Made by a program: the position numbers and the translations under genes. Below, one piece after another: positions 1 through 4,908 of a DNA stretch of 5,841 bases. The stretch's first letter is position 1, and each line of letters starts with the position of its first letter. The DNA is from Chlamydiota bacterium (lineage in GTDB: Bacteria > Chlamydiota > Chlamydiia > Chlamydiales > VGMA01), in NCBI GenBank assembly GCA_016866575.1, contig VGMA01000091.1, forward strand, positions 1 through 5,841. The letters are read 5' to 3'. Below the pieces are notes generated by a model. That model worked only from the letters and a program-made list of their open reading frames with translations, had not been told where the DNA came from and did no database searches.

Positions 1-1623
1 ACGCACGATGCGATACGGAGTTTCGATGAATCCAAACTCGTTGATCTTTGCAAAAGATGACAAAGATGTGATCAAACCAATGTTTGGACCTTCAGGTGTT
101 TCAATCGGACAAACGCGTCCATAGTGACTTGTGTGAACGTCGCGAACTTCGAATCCGGCTCTGTCTCTATTCAAACCGCCAGGTCCTAAGCTTGACAATC
201 TTCTTTTGTGTGTAAGTTCTGCAAGTGGATTCGCTTGGTCCATAAACTGTGAAAGCTGTGATCTACCAAAGAAATCACGGATTACAGACTGAAGACCTTT
301 CGATGAAATCACTTTTGCAGGTGTAAGTGTATCTGATTGGAAATCAAAGAGATTCATTCTCTCTTTAATGATTTTCTCCATTCTTACAAAACCAATTCTA
401 CACTGGTTTTGTACAAGCTCACCAACTGAGCGCACACGTCTATTCGCTAAATGGTCAATATCATCCAAGTGAACAGAATCATCACCAGCACGAAGCTTAA
501 TGAGATACTTCATAGCTGTAATGATATCTTGCTTGCGAAGCGTTACGTTTTCTAGAGCTTCATCATCTGTTGGTATTGCGAGCTTTTTATTGAGCTTGTA
601 ACGTCCTACTTTGCCAAGATTGTAACGTTTTGGGTCAAAGAATAGACGCATAATCATCGTTCTTGCATTAGCAAGAGTTGCAGGCTCACCCGGACGGAGT
701 TTGCGATAGAAATCCTTTAAAGCAGATTCATATGAATCTGTAGGATCTTTTGCAAGCATCTTAATGATCGGATGTGTTTCATCTGCATCTTCTGCAATTC
801 TTACTGTCGAAATTTTCGCATCAAGAATACGCTTGAGCATCGCTGTTGTGAGTTTCTCACCCGCTTTTCCGAAAACGACACCTGTCTCTTCTTCTAAAAC
901 GTCTTCGGCGAGAATTTTTCCTACAATACGCGCAAAATCTTTCTCAGATTTGAGTTTCATTTTTTGCGTATTGAAGAACTCTTCAATGATGTCCGCATCT
1001 GATGAATAACCTAGAGTTCTGATAAAGGATGTAGCGAGAATTTTTCTTCTACGTTTTTTCTTGTCAACGTGAACATAGATCAAATCGTTAATGTCAAAAG
1101 AAGCTTCTAACCAGCTGCCGCGATAAGGGATAACGCGGAATGAGTGGAGAACGTTTCCTTTTGGGTGCCTTTCGCTTTCAAAGCAGATACCAGGTGATCT
1201 ATGAAGCTGAGAAACAATAACTCTTTCTGCGCCGTTAATGACAAATGTTCCTCTATCTGTCATTTTAGGAATGGTTCCCATGTAAACTTCTTCTTCTTTA
1301 ATACCAGTTTCATCGGTAAGACGGAAGTTTGCTTTTAAAGGGACGCTGAATGTGATTCCTCTTCGGATACATTCTTGCGGACTGTATTTAGGTACTCCTA
1401 ATGTGTAAGAAATGTATTCCAATGTGATCTTTTCATCATAAGATTTAATTGGAAAAATTTCGTTGAATACTTCTTGTAAACCAACATTTTCTCTTTCCGC
1501 AGGCAACTGATCAGACTGCAAAAATTGCTTATATGATTTAATCTGTACTTCGATAAGATTCGGAAGATCGATAATTTCTTCGTGTTCGTGAAAGCTTACC
1601 CGTTTAGGCGCTTTTTGTATCAT
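1..1623 (-). CDS. rpoB: RNA polymerase beta subunit, N-terminal 541 residues (3' end beyond window)
   Basis: RpoB is the catalytic beta subunit of DNA-directed RNA polymerase and forms half of the active-site cleft. The frame is open from the ATG at 1621-1623 to the window edge, giving 541 of roughly 1250 residues expected for chlamydial RpoB. A purine-rich Shine-Dalgarno (GGGGAGAGG) sits 5-8 nt upstream and supports this start. Recognisable parts are the beta protrusion and lobe (for example TDRGTFVINGAERVIVSQLHRSPG near 118-141, and DKKKRRRKILA near 190) and the fork and rifampicin pocket (SQLSQFMDQ with M461, THKRRLSSLGPGGL at 471-484, PIETPEGPNIGLI at 506-518). The residues equivalent to E. 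coli D516, H526, S531 and I572 are wild type (D462, H472, S477, I518), so the sequence shows no classical rifampicin-resistance change. Residues closely follow chlamydial RpoB as I remember it. It lies 201 bp downstream of rplL, and rpoC would be expected beyond the window. Confidence 0.98.
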   Translation of the reverse strand, partial: MIQKAPKRVSFHEHEEIIDLPNLIEVQIKSYKQFLQSDQLPAERENVGLQEVFNEIFPIKSYDEKITLEYISYTLGVPKYSPQECIRRGITFSVPLKANFRLTDETGIKEEEVYMGTIPKMTDRGTFVINGAERVIVSQLHRSPGICFESERHPKGNVLHSFRVIPYRGSWLEASFDINDLIYVHVDKKKRRRKILATSFIRTLGYSSDADIIEEFFNTQKMKLKSEKDFARIVGKILAEDVLEEETGVVFGKAGEKLTTAMLKRILDAKISTVRIAEDADETHPIIKMLAKDPTDSYESALKDFYRKLRPGEPATLANARTMIMRLFFDPKRYNLGKVGRYKLNKKLAIPTDDEALENVTLRKQDIITAMKYLIKLRAGDDSVHLDDIDHLANRRVRSVGELVQNQCRIGFVRMEKIIKERMNLFDFQSDTLTPAKVISSKGLQSVIRDFFGRSQLSQFMDQANPLAELTHKRRLSSLGPGGLNRDRAGFEVRDVHTSHYGRVCPIETPEGPNIGLITSLSSFAKINEFGFIETPYRIVR

Positions 1624-1628
1624 GGATG

Positions 1629-1637
1629 CCTCTCCCC
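1629..1637 (-). promoter_or_regulatory. rpoB ribosome binding site
   Basis: On the minus strand the stretch reads GGGGAGAGG and ends 5 nt before the rpoB ATG. It offers two overlapping anti-Shine-Dalgarno matches (GGGGAG and GAGAGG). It fixes the start at 1623 and is the most purine-rich site of the window. Confidence 0.7.
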
Positions 1638-1678
1638 TCAAGAGTTAGAATATATAACCACTTGTGATTCAAAATTTG

Positions 1679-1706
1679 GCCGTTTTCCCTATAGAATGAA
1701 ACCGGC
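1679..1706 (-). promoter_or_regulatory. imperfect hairpin in rpoB 5' leader
   Basis: An inverted repeat pairs 1679-1686 with 1699-1706: four G-C pairs, one mismatch, then three A-T pairs, around a 12-nt loop. In the minus-strand RNA it would stand about 55 nt before the rpoB start. No U-run follows it, so it is not a standard terminator. A role in translation or processing is only inference. Confidence 0.25.
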
Positions 1707-1727
1707 TAAGGATTGAACCACGTGCAG

Positions 1728-1755
1728 TTGACACCTATTATAATCTAGGTGTGAA
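1728..1755 (-). promoter_or_regulatory. palindrome overlapping a TATAAT box, possible rpoB promoter/operator
   Basis: The plus strand has ACACCTA (1731-1737) and its exact reverse complement TAGGTGT (1746-1752) around an 8-bp centre. The symmetry extends to ten positions per arm with one G:G mismatch (1728-1755). On the minus strand a perfect TATAAT -10 box occupies 1742 to 1737 inside it. The best -35 candidates are weak: TTGCGT (1764-1759) at 16 bp or TTTGCG (1765-1760) at 17 bp. A transcript from here would begin near 1730, giving a leader of about 105 nt before rpoB and bypassing the hairpin at 1772-1804. The dyad could be an operator or, in read-through RNA, a stem. Neither reading is proven. 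Confidence 0.4.
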
Positions 1756-1771
1756 AATACGCAAATACCTA

Positions 1772-1804
1772 AAGAGCAGAGATCGTAAAAAGATCTCTGC
1801 TCTT
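1772..1804 (-). terminator. perfect 13-bp hairpin in rplL-rpoB spacer (attenuator or processing site)
   Basis: AAGAGCAGAGATC (1772-1784) is exactly repeated in inverse orientation at 1792-1804, with a 7-nt loop. It begins 20 nt after the rplL stop codon. On the minus strand only three U's follow the stem, so it is not a strong intrinsic terminator. In the plus direction a T-rich stretch (ACTGTTTTT) follows instead. E. coli carries an attenuator and an RNase III site in the same rplL-rpoB spacer, so partial termination or RNA cleavage that lowers rpoB output relative to the ribosomal proteins is a reasonable inference. The pairing itself is certain and the function is not. Confidence 0.55.
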
Positions 1805-1824
1805 ACTGTTTTTCAGTTCCTCAA

Positions 1825-2208
1825 TTAGAGGCCTTTGAGGTCACACTTAGCGCCCGCAGCTTCTAATTTCTTTTTGATGTCTTCAGCTTCTGCTTTTGCT
1901 ACAGACTCTTTAACAACTTTAGGACATCCGTCTACGAGGTCCTTAGCTTCTTTTAGGCCAAGACCTGTGATCTCTCTGATCACTTTAATTACGTTGATTG
2001 CGTTTGCCCCTTTATCAGATAGCGTAACGCAAAACTCTGTTGACTCAGCAGCCGCTGGAGCAGCGCCTGCAGCAGGAGCAGCAGCAACTGCAACTGCAGC
2101 AGCAGCAGCTTTAACGCCCCAAGTTTCTTCTAGAGCTTTCTTTAATTCTGCCATCTCGAGGACGGTTAGTTTGCTCAGTTCGTCTACTAATTTTGCTATG
2201 GTGGTCAT
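1825..2208 (-). CDS. rplL: 50S ribosomal protein L7/L12
   Basis: L7/L12 is the multi-copy stalk protein that binds L10 and recruits translation factor GTPases (EF-Tu, EF-G, IF2, RF3). The 127-residue product shows the usual architecture. A helical N-terminal dimerisation domain covers about 1-32, an Ala/Pro hinge covers 34-54, and a compact C-terminal domain covers about 56-127 with the conserved KGANAINVIKVIREITGLGLKEAKDLVD stretch that contacts factors. An AAGAGG Shine-Dalgarno 6 nt before the ATG supports the start. It follows rplJ by 11 bp. The protein has three cysteines (C60, C95, C122), and E. coli L7/L12 has none as far as I recall. The end in KGL resembles chlamydial L7/L12. Confidence 0.98.
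   Translation of the reverse strand: MTTIAKLVDELSKLTVLEMAELKKALEETWGVKAAAAAVAVAAAPAAGAAPAAAESTEFCVTLSDKGANAINVIKVIREITGLGLKEAKDLVDGCPKVVKESVAKAEAEDIKKKLEAAGAKCDLKGL
2047..2109 (-). repeat. Ala-rich hinge of L7/L12 made of GCN codon repeats
   Basis: Residues 34-54 of L7/L12 are nearly all Ala, with a few Val, Pro and Gly, encoded by runs of GCT/GCA/GCG. The DNA is a low-complexity trinucleotide-like tract with several CTGCAG palindromes. This is the flexible linker that lets the C-terminal domain swing. The tract could vary in length between relatives, and it keeps the opposite strand open by chance. Confidence 0.75.
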
Positions 2209-2219
2209 GAGTTACCTCT

Positions 2220-2738
2220 TTATTTCGTTTCTTTTTCAATTTTGTTTTGCAAGCAGTAGGGAACACTTGTCAGTACAGCATCAAAAACAGCAAGTGTCTG
2301 TGCCATCGGAGCTTCAAACACAGCAAGAAGCTGAGCTCTCATCTCATCGAGATTTGGCAATTCTGCAATTATTTTAACCTGTTCGCTGGTGCAGCGTTTA
2401 TTTTGGAAGTATCCACCTAACACCTTAACGTTCTGGTCATTTTCTTTTTGGAATTTGCAAAGAGATTTTGCAGCTTGTATAAAATCATCTTGGCAGCTAA
2501 CAATAGCAATGTGTCCTGGTAATTCGTCCACATTGTAATCACAGCCTAAATCTTTTGCCGCTTTGCAAAAAAGGCGCTTTTTTGTCACCATTAGGCGACT
2601 TCCGTTTTCATAAAGGTTCTGACGAAAGCTTGCAACGTGATTAGGCGCCATTTTCTGATAGCCCAGAATGACAAAACCTGTCTCTGTTGTAATACTTTCT
2701 TTGACCTCGTTCAGTAATAACTCTTTTTCTTGTAGCAT
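2220..2738 (-). CDS. rplJ: 50S ribosomal protein L10
   Basis: L10 anchors the L7/L12 stalk to 23S rRNA next to L11. The 172-residue product has the normal family length. The globular RNA-binding domain covers about 1-135, including GFVILGYQKM, LMVTKKRLFCKAA and GHIAIVS, which resemble the usual L10 motifs. A C-terminal helix from about 133 (MRAQLLAVFEAPMAQTLAVFDAV) binds L7/L12 dimers. The start has an AGGGA Shine-Dalgarno just after the rplA stop, with only 12 bp between the genes. That leaves no room for the long structured leader that E. coli uses for L10 autoregulation. Six cysteines (58, 66, 82, 94, 116, 162) are unusually many for L10. Confidence 0.97.
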   Translation of the reverse strand: MLQEKELLLNEVKESITTETGFVILGYQKMAPNHVASFRQNLYENGSRLMVTKKRLFCKAAKDLGCDYNVDELPGHIAIVSCQDDFIQAAKSLCKFQKENDQNVKVLGGYFQNKRCTSEQVKIIAELPNLDEMRAQLLAVFEAPMAQTLAVFDAVLTSVPYCLQNKIEKETK

Positions 2739-2750
2739 GGTCTTGTCCCT

Positions 2751-3437
2751 TTATCCTGATACGTTCAGTTTCAATCCAGGACCCATCGTTGATGAAAGAT
2801 GGATCGACTCGATATAGGCACCTTTTAATGAAGAAGGCTTAGCGCGTTGAATTGCTGTAAATAGCGCATCAAAGTTCTCTAATGCATCTTCTAAAGGAAA
2901 AGAAAGCTTACCAAAAGCGAGTTGAATTGCAGAATTTTTATCTACTTTGAATTCAACTTTACCCGCTTTGATTTCCTGAACAGCTTTTCCGATATCGGTT
3001 GTTACTGTTCCTGCTTTAGGAGTTGGCATTAAACCTCTTGGTCCTAATACTTTTCCTAATTTACCTACTTCTCTCATTAAGTCTGGAGTTGTGATGAGGG
3101 CATCAAATTCTAGCCATCCCTCTTTAATTTTTTCTACGAGCTCTAGTGCTCCAACAACATCTGCCCCGGCATTTTTCGCTTCAGTAGCTTTTTCACCTTG
3201 TGCTAAAACAGCAACGCGAACAGTTTTACCTGTTCCTTTTGGCAAACTAACTGTGCCACGTACTTGCTGATCTGCTTTACGAGGATCTACGCCCAGTTTG
3301 ATCGCTAGCTCTAGCGACTGATCGAATTTGACCTGTGGCATCTCTTTGAGGACCTTGAGAGCTTCTTTAGCCGTATATGTACGACTTGTATCTACTTTAG
3401 AGTAGATATCTTTCATTCTTTTATTTAGCTTACTCAT
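2751..3437 (-). CDS. rplA: 50S ribosomal protein L1
   Basis: L1 forms the mobile stalk that helps release deacylated tRNA from the E site. In E. coli it also represses its own operon by binding mRNA. The 228-residue product matches the usual length. Family landmarks are KFDQSLELAIKLGVDPRKADQQVRG (37-61), the L1 signature VGKLGKVLGPRGLMPTPKAG (124-143), GKVEFKVDKNS (159-169) and the C-terminal SSTMGPGLKLN (215-225). Its ATG lies 5 bp after the rplK stop, and its Shine-Dalgarno (AGAAGGA) overlaps the last rplK codons, so translation is probably coupled to rplK. I saw no clear mRNA copy of the L1-binding site upstream. Confidence 0.98.
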   Translation of the reverse strand: MSKLNKRMKDIYSKVDTSRTYTAKEALKVLKEMPQVKFDQSLELAIKLGVDPRKADQQVRGTVSLPKGTGKTVRVAVLAQGEKATEAKNAGADVVGALELVEKIKEGWLEFDALITTPDLMREVGKLGKVLGPRGLMPTPKAGTVTTDIGKAVQEIKAGKVEFKVDKNSAIQLAFGKLSFPLEDALENFDALFTAIQRAKPSSLKGAYIESIHLSSTMGPGLKLNVSG

Positions 3438-3442
3438 GTGTT

Positions 3443-3871
3443 TTATCCTTCTACTATATCCACACCCATAGAACGAGCTGTTCCTTCAACGAGAAGCATA
3501 GCTGCTTCTTCATTTTTAGCTCGCAAATCAGGTTTCTTTGCTTTTGCAATTTCTCTTACCTGTATCTTAGTAAGCTTTCCTACTTTATCTCTATTTGGGA
3601 CTCCTGAGCCTTTTTGTATGCCTGCAGATTTTTTGATCATTTCTGCTACAGGAGGCTGCTTAAGTTCAAAGGTAAAGCTTTTATCTTGGTAAACTGTGAT
3701 TACTACAGGGAGAACGCTCCCCGCTTTATCTTGAGTTTTTGCGTTGAATTCTTTACAAAAGCCCATGATGTTCACACCAGCTGAACCAAGAGCTGGACCA
3801 ATCGGAGGAGCTGGATTCGCTTTTCCTGCTGGGATTTGCAGTTTAATAATTTTTACGATTTTCTTCGCCAT
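3443..3871 (-). CDS. rplK: 50S ribosomal protein L11
   Basis: L11 binds the 23S rRNA GTPase-associated centre (helices 43/44) and is needed for RelA-type stringent signalling and thiostrepton binding. The 142-residue product has standard length. The N-terminal domain carries the proline loop AGKANPAPPIGPALG (15-29), where P22 and P26 are the thiostrepton-associated prolines, followed by GVNIMGFCKEFNA. The C-terminal rRNA-binding domain includes GSGVPNRDKVGKLT (88-101) and ends RSMGVDIVEG. The ATG is 19 bp after the nusG stop and has only a weak upstream AGAG as ribosome site, so it may rely on translation arriving from nusG. No substitution linked to thiostrepton resistance is visible. Confidence 0.98.
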   Translation of the reverse strand: MAKKIVKIIKLQIPAGKANPAPPIGPALGSAGVNIMGFCKEFNAKTQDKAGSVLPVVITVYQDKSFTFELKQPPVAEMIKKSAGIQKGSGVPNRDKVGKLTKIQVREIAKAKKPDLRAKNEEAAMLLVEGTARSMGVDIVEG

Positions 3872-3890
3872 ATAGCTACTCTACTTTATC

Positions 3891-4433
3891 TTAGTGCTGT
3901 TCTTCCGTACTACTTTTTTCTACTTGCCAAAACTGTAGGTCATCAACTCTTGTGTCTCGACCGAAAATCGATACAACAACGTCAAGTCTTCCTTTATCGT
4001 GAGCAATATTGACTACAGTTCCTGTGAAGTTCGCAAAAACACCGTCAACGATCTTAACGTGATCTCCTTGACGAATGTCATGCTTATATGCCACCTCATC
4101 TTTCTTTTTAGAAAGATCGGCGATCAATTGGTCTACTTCATGATTAGATAACGGAGTAGGACTTCCGCTGCCTAAAAAATCGATGACACCGTTCGTGTTT
4201 TTAATGTACTGCCAAGATTCCTCTGTAAGTTGCATCTTTACTAGAAGATAACCAGGCCAGAGCTTTCTTTCGACTATGTGCTGCTGCCCTTTTTTAACTT
4301 CTGCTACGTTTTCTGTAGGGACAAGCACTGTGTCAATGATTCCGCTCATACCGCTGCTATCGCGATTTTCTTCAATCGCTTTCTTGATCTTGTTTTCTTG
4401 TCCAGACAACGCCTGTACTACATACCAATGCAT
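3891..4433 (-). CDS. nusG: transcription termination/antitermination factor NusG
   Basis: NusG binds RNA polymerase across the cleft through its N-terminal domain. Through its KOW domain it contacts Rho or ribosomal protein S10. The 180-residue product matches the E. coli length. The NGN domain covers about 1-105, with WYVVQALSGQE at 3-13 and RKLWPGYLLVKM at 56-67. A short linker (about 106-120) precedes the KOW domain (about 121-172) with GDHVKIVDGVFANFTGTV. A GGTGG Shine-Dalgarno 6 nt before the ATG supports the start, and the gene lies 14 bp after secE. The charged, Glu-rich tail after 172 is probably disordered. secE-nusG-rplK is the near-universal bacterial order. Confidence 0.97.
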   Translation of the reverse strand: MHWYVVQALSGQENKIKKAIEENRDSSGMSGIIDTVLVPTENVAEVKKGQQHIVERKLWPGYLLVKMQLTEESWQYIKNTNGVIDFLGSGSPTPLSNHEVDQLIADLSKKKDEVAYKHDIRQGDHVKIVDGVFANFTGTVVNIAHDKGRLDVVVSIFGRDTRVDDLQFWQVEKSSTEEQH

Positions 4434-4447
4434 TCTTTACCACCCAT

Positions 4448-4699
4448 TTAGAACCCGATCAATCTAATGATCTGGTGAAATCCGTTCACAACTCCGCGTA
4501 CAAACAAGTCGACAACATATATAGCTAGGCTAAAAGAGAATGTTGCTCCCACAACTATTTTTGTGCAGAGAATCAACTCCTCTCTTGAAGTCCAAGAGAC
4601 TTTTTTTAGCTCTTCCTTCAGACCCTTTACAAACCCCTCTTTTGGGGCTGCTTTCATCGTTGTATTATCTTGCACTAATGACACTACTTTCTGAGTCAC
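4448..4699 (-). CDS. secE: preprotein translocase subunit SecE (GTG start)
   Basis: SecE clamps SecY in the inner-membrane Sec channel and is needed for protein export. The product has the single-membrane-segment form of about 83 residues: a short polar N-terminus, the conserved amphipathic helix GLKEELKKVSWTSREEL (26-42), one transmembrane segment (about 43-66) and a short tail. I place the start at the GTG 4697-4699 because GAAGG lies 7 nt upstream and the length fits chlamydial SecE. A longer in-frame reading to a GTG at 4762 lacks such a site and would run over the predicted promoter. A shorter ATG start at 4657 (69 residues) is possible but has a poor ribosome site. nusG follows after 14 bp. 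Confidence 0.85.
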   Translation of the reverse strand: MTQKVVSLVQDNTTMKAAPKEGFVKGLKEELKKVSWTSREELILCTKIVVGATFSFSLAIYVVDLFVRGVVNGFHQIIRLIGF

Positions 4700-4706
4700 T
4701 CCAGGA

Positions 4707-4711
4707 CCTTC
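4707..4711 (-). promoter_or_regulatory. secE ribosome binding site deciding the GTG start
   Basis: The minus strand reads GAAGG here, 7 nt before the GTG at 4699. Neither the upstream GTG at 4762 nor the downstream ATG at 4657 has a comparable site. Confidence 0.6.
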
Positions 4712-4726
4712 AGTTATCCCAGATTT

Positions 4727-4755
4727 GCTATAGTGAGCTTGGTCGTTGAAAACAA
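4727..4755 (-). promoter_or_regulatory. candidate promoter of the secE-nusG-rplKAJL operon
   Basis: On the minus strand TTGTTT (4755-4750) and TATAGC (4732-4727) are separated by exactly 17 bp. This gives a sigma70/sigma66-like arrangement with 3/6 and 4/6 consensus matches. Transcription would start near 4720, about 20 nt before the secE GTG. The boxes are weak, and by sequence alone the genes could equally be read through from tuf and tRNA-Trp. Confidence 0.35.
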
Positions 4756-4764
4756 GCAGCACGC

Positions 4765-4784
4765 AAAACCGGGTTGTTGGTTTT
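4765..4784 (-). terminator. weak hairpin just after tRNA-Trp
   Basis: AAAACC (4765-4770) pairs with GGTTTT (4779-4784) around an 8-nt loop. In the minus RNA it begins 4 nt after the encoded CCA. Only two G-C pairs are present and no U-run continues beyond the stem. It may be a weak terminator, a 3' processing determinant or nothing. Confidence 0.22.
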
Positions 4785-4788
4785 TACT

Positions 4789-4864
4789 TGGCGAGAGTGG
4801 AGGGATTCGAACCCCCGACCTGCGGCTTTGGAGACCGACGCTCTACCAACTGAGCTACACTCCC
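4789..4864 (-). tRNA. trpT: tRNA-Trp (anticodon CCA), 3' CCA encoded
   Basis: The minus strand folds into a complete cloverleaf. The acceptor stem is GGGAGTG paired with CACTCTC (one G:U), the D stem is GCTC/GAGC with an AGTTGGTA loop, the anticodon loop is CTCCAAA with CCA at 4829-4831, and the T arm is GGGGG-TTCGAAT-CCCTC. The discriminator is G and the terminal CCA is in the DNA (4789-4791). The CCA anticodon reads UGG, so this is tryptophan. The outer pair of the anticodon stem is U27:C43, a mismatch, and 31:39 is U:G. The gene sits between tuf and secE as in Chlamydia, only 44 bp after the tuf stop, and may be cut out of a longer transcript. Confidence 0.97.
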
Positions 4865-4872
4865 AAAAAATT

Positions 4873-4901
4873 ATAGGGGGAAGTATACACCTCTCCCCTA
4901 T
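4873..4901 (-). terminator. hairpin plus T-run between tuf and tRNA-Trp
   Basis: In the minus-strand RNA, UAGGGGAG pairs with UUCCCC(C)UA, a stem of about eight pairs with one bulged C, around a loop of about 10 nt. AAUUUUUU follows (T's at 4870-4865) and runs straight into the first base of the tRNA. This looks like an intrinsic terminator or leaky attenuator for tuf. TATAAT (4875-4870) overlaps the same segment but has no -35 partner at proper spacing. Confidence 0.45.
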
Positions 4902-4908
4902 TAACATG

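Noticed and set aside
764..1009. Plus-strand 81-codon open frame inside rpoB
   Set aside because: It lies fully antisense to a conserved, uninterrupted rpoB reading frame, and I saw nothing that supports it as a gene.
1630..1644. CTCT/AGAG hairpin that could hide the rpoB ribosome binding site
   Set aside because: Only four base pairs with a 7-nt loop; too weak to claim.
1728..1744. Plus-strand TTGACA followed by TATAAT
   Set aside because: The two consensus hexamers are only 5 bp apart, which cannot form a sigma70-type promoter, and no gene follows on the plus strand.
1731..1752. ACACCTA/TAGGTGT palindrome resembles the eukaryotic T-box (Brachyury) site
   Set aside because: That similarity is coincidental in a bacterial locus, and the 8-bp centre also differs.
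1835..2377. 180-codon open frame on the plus strand opposite rplL and rplJ
   Set aside because: It is antisense to two certain genes. It stays open mainly because the alanine codon run of L7/L12 reads as alanine-rich on the other strand too, and the product resembles no family I know.
3872..3890. Possible L1-binding mRNA mimic before rplK
   Set aside because: The nusG-rplK gap is only 19 bp, and I could not see the characteristic internal-loop structure there.
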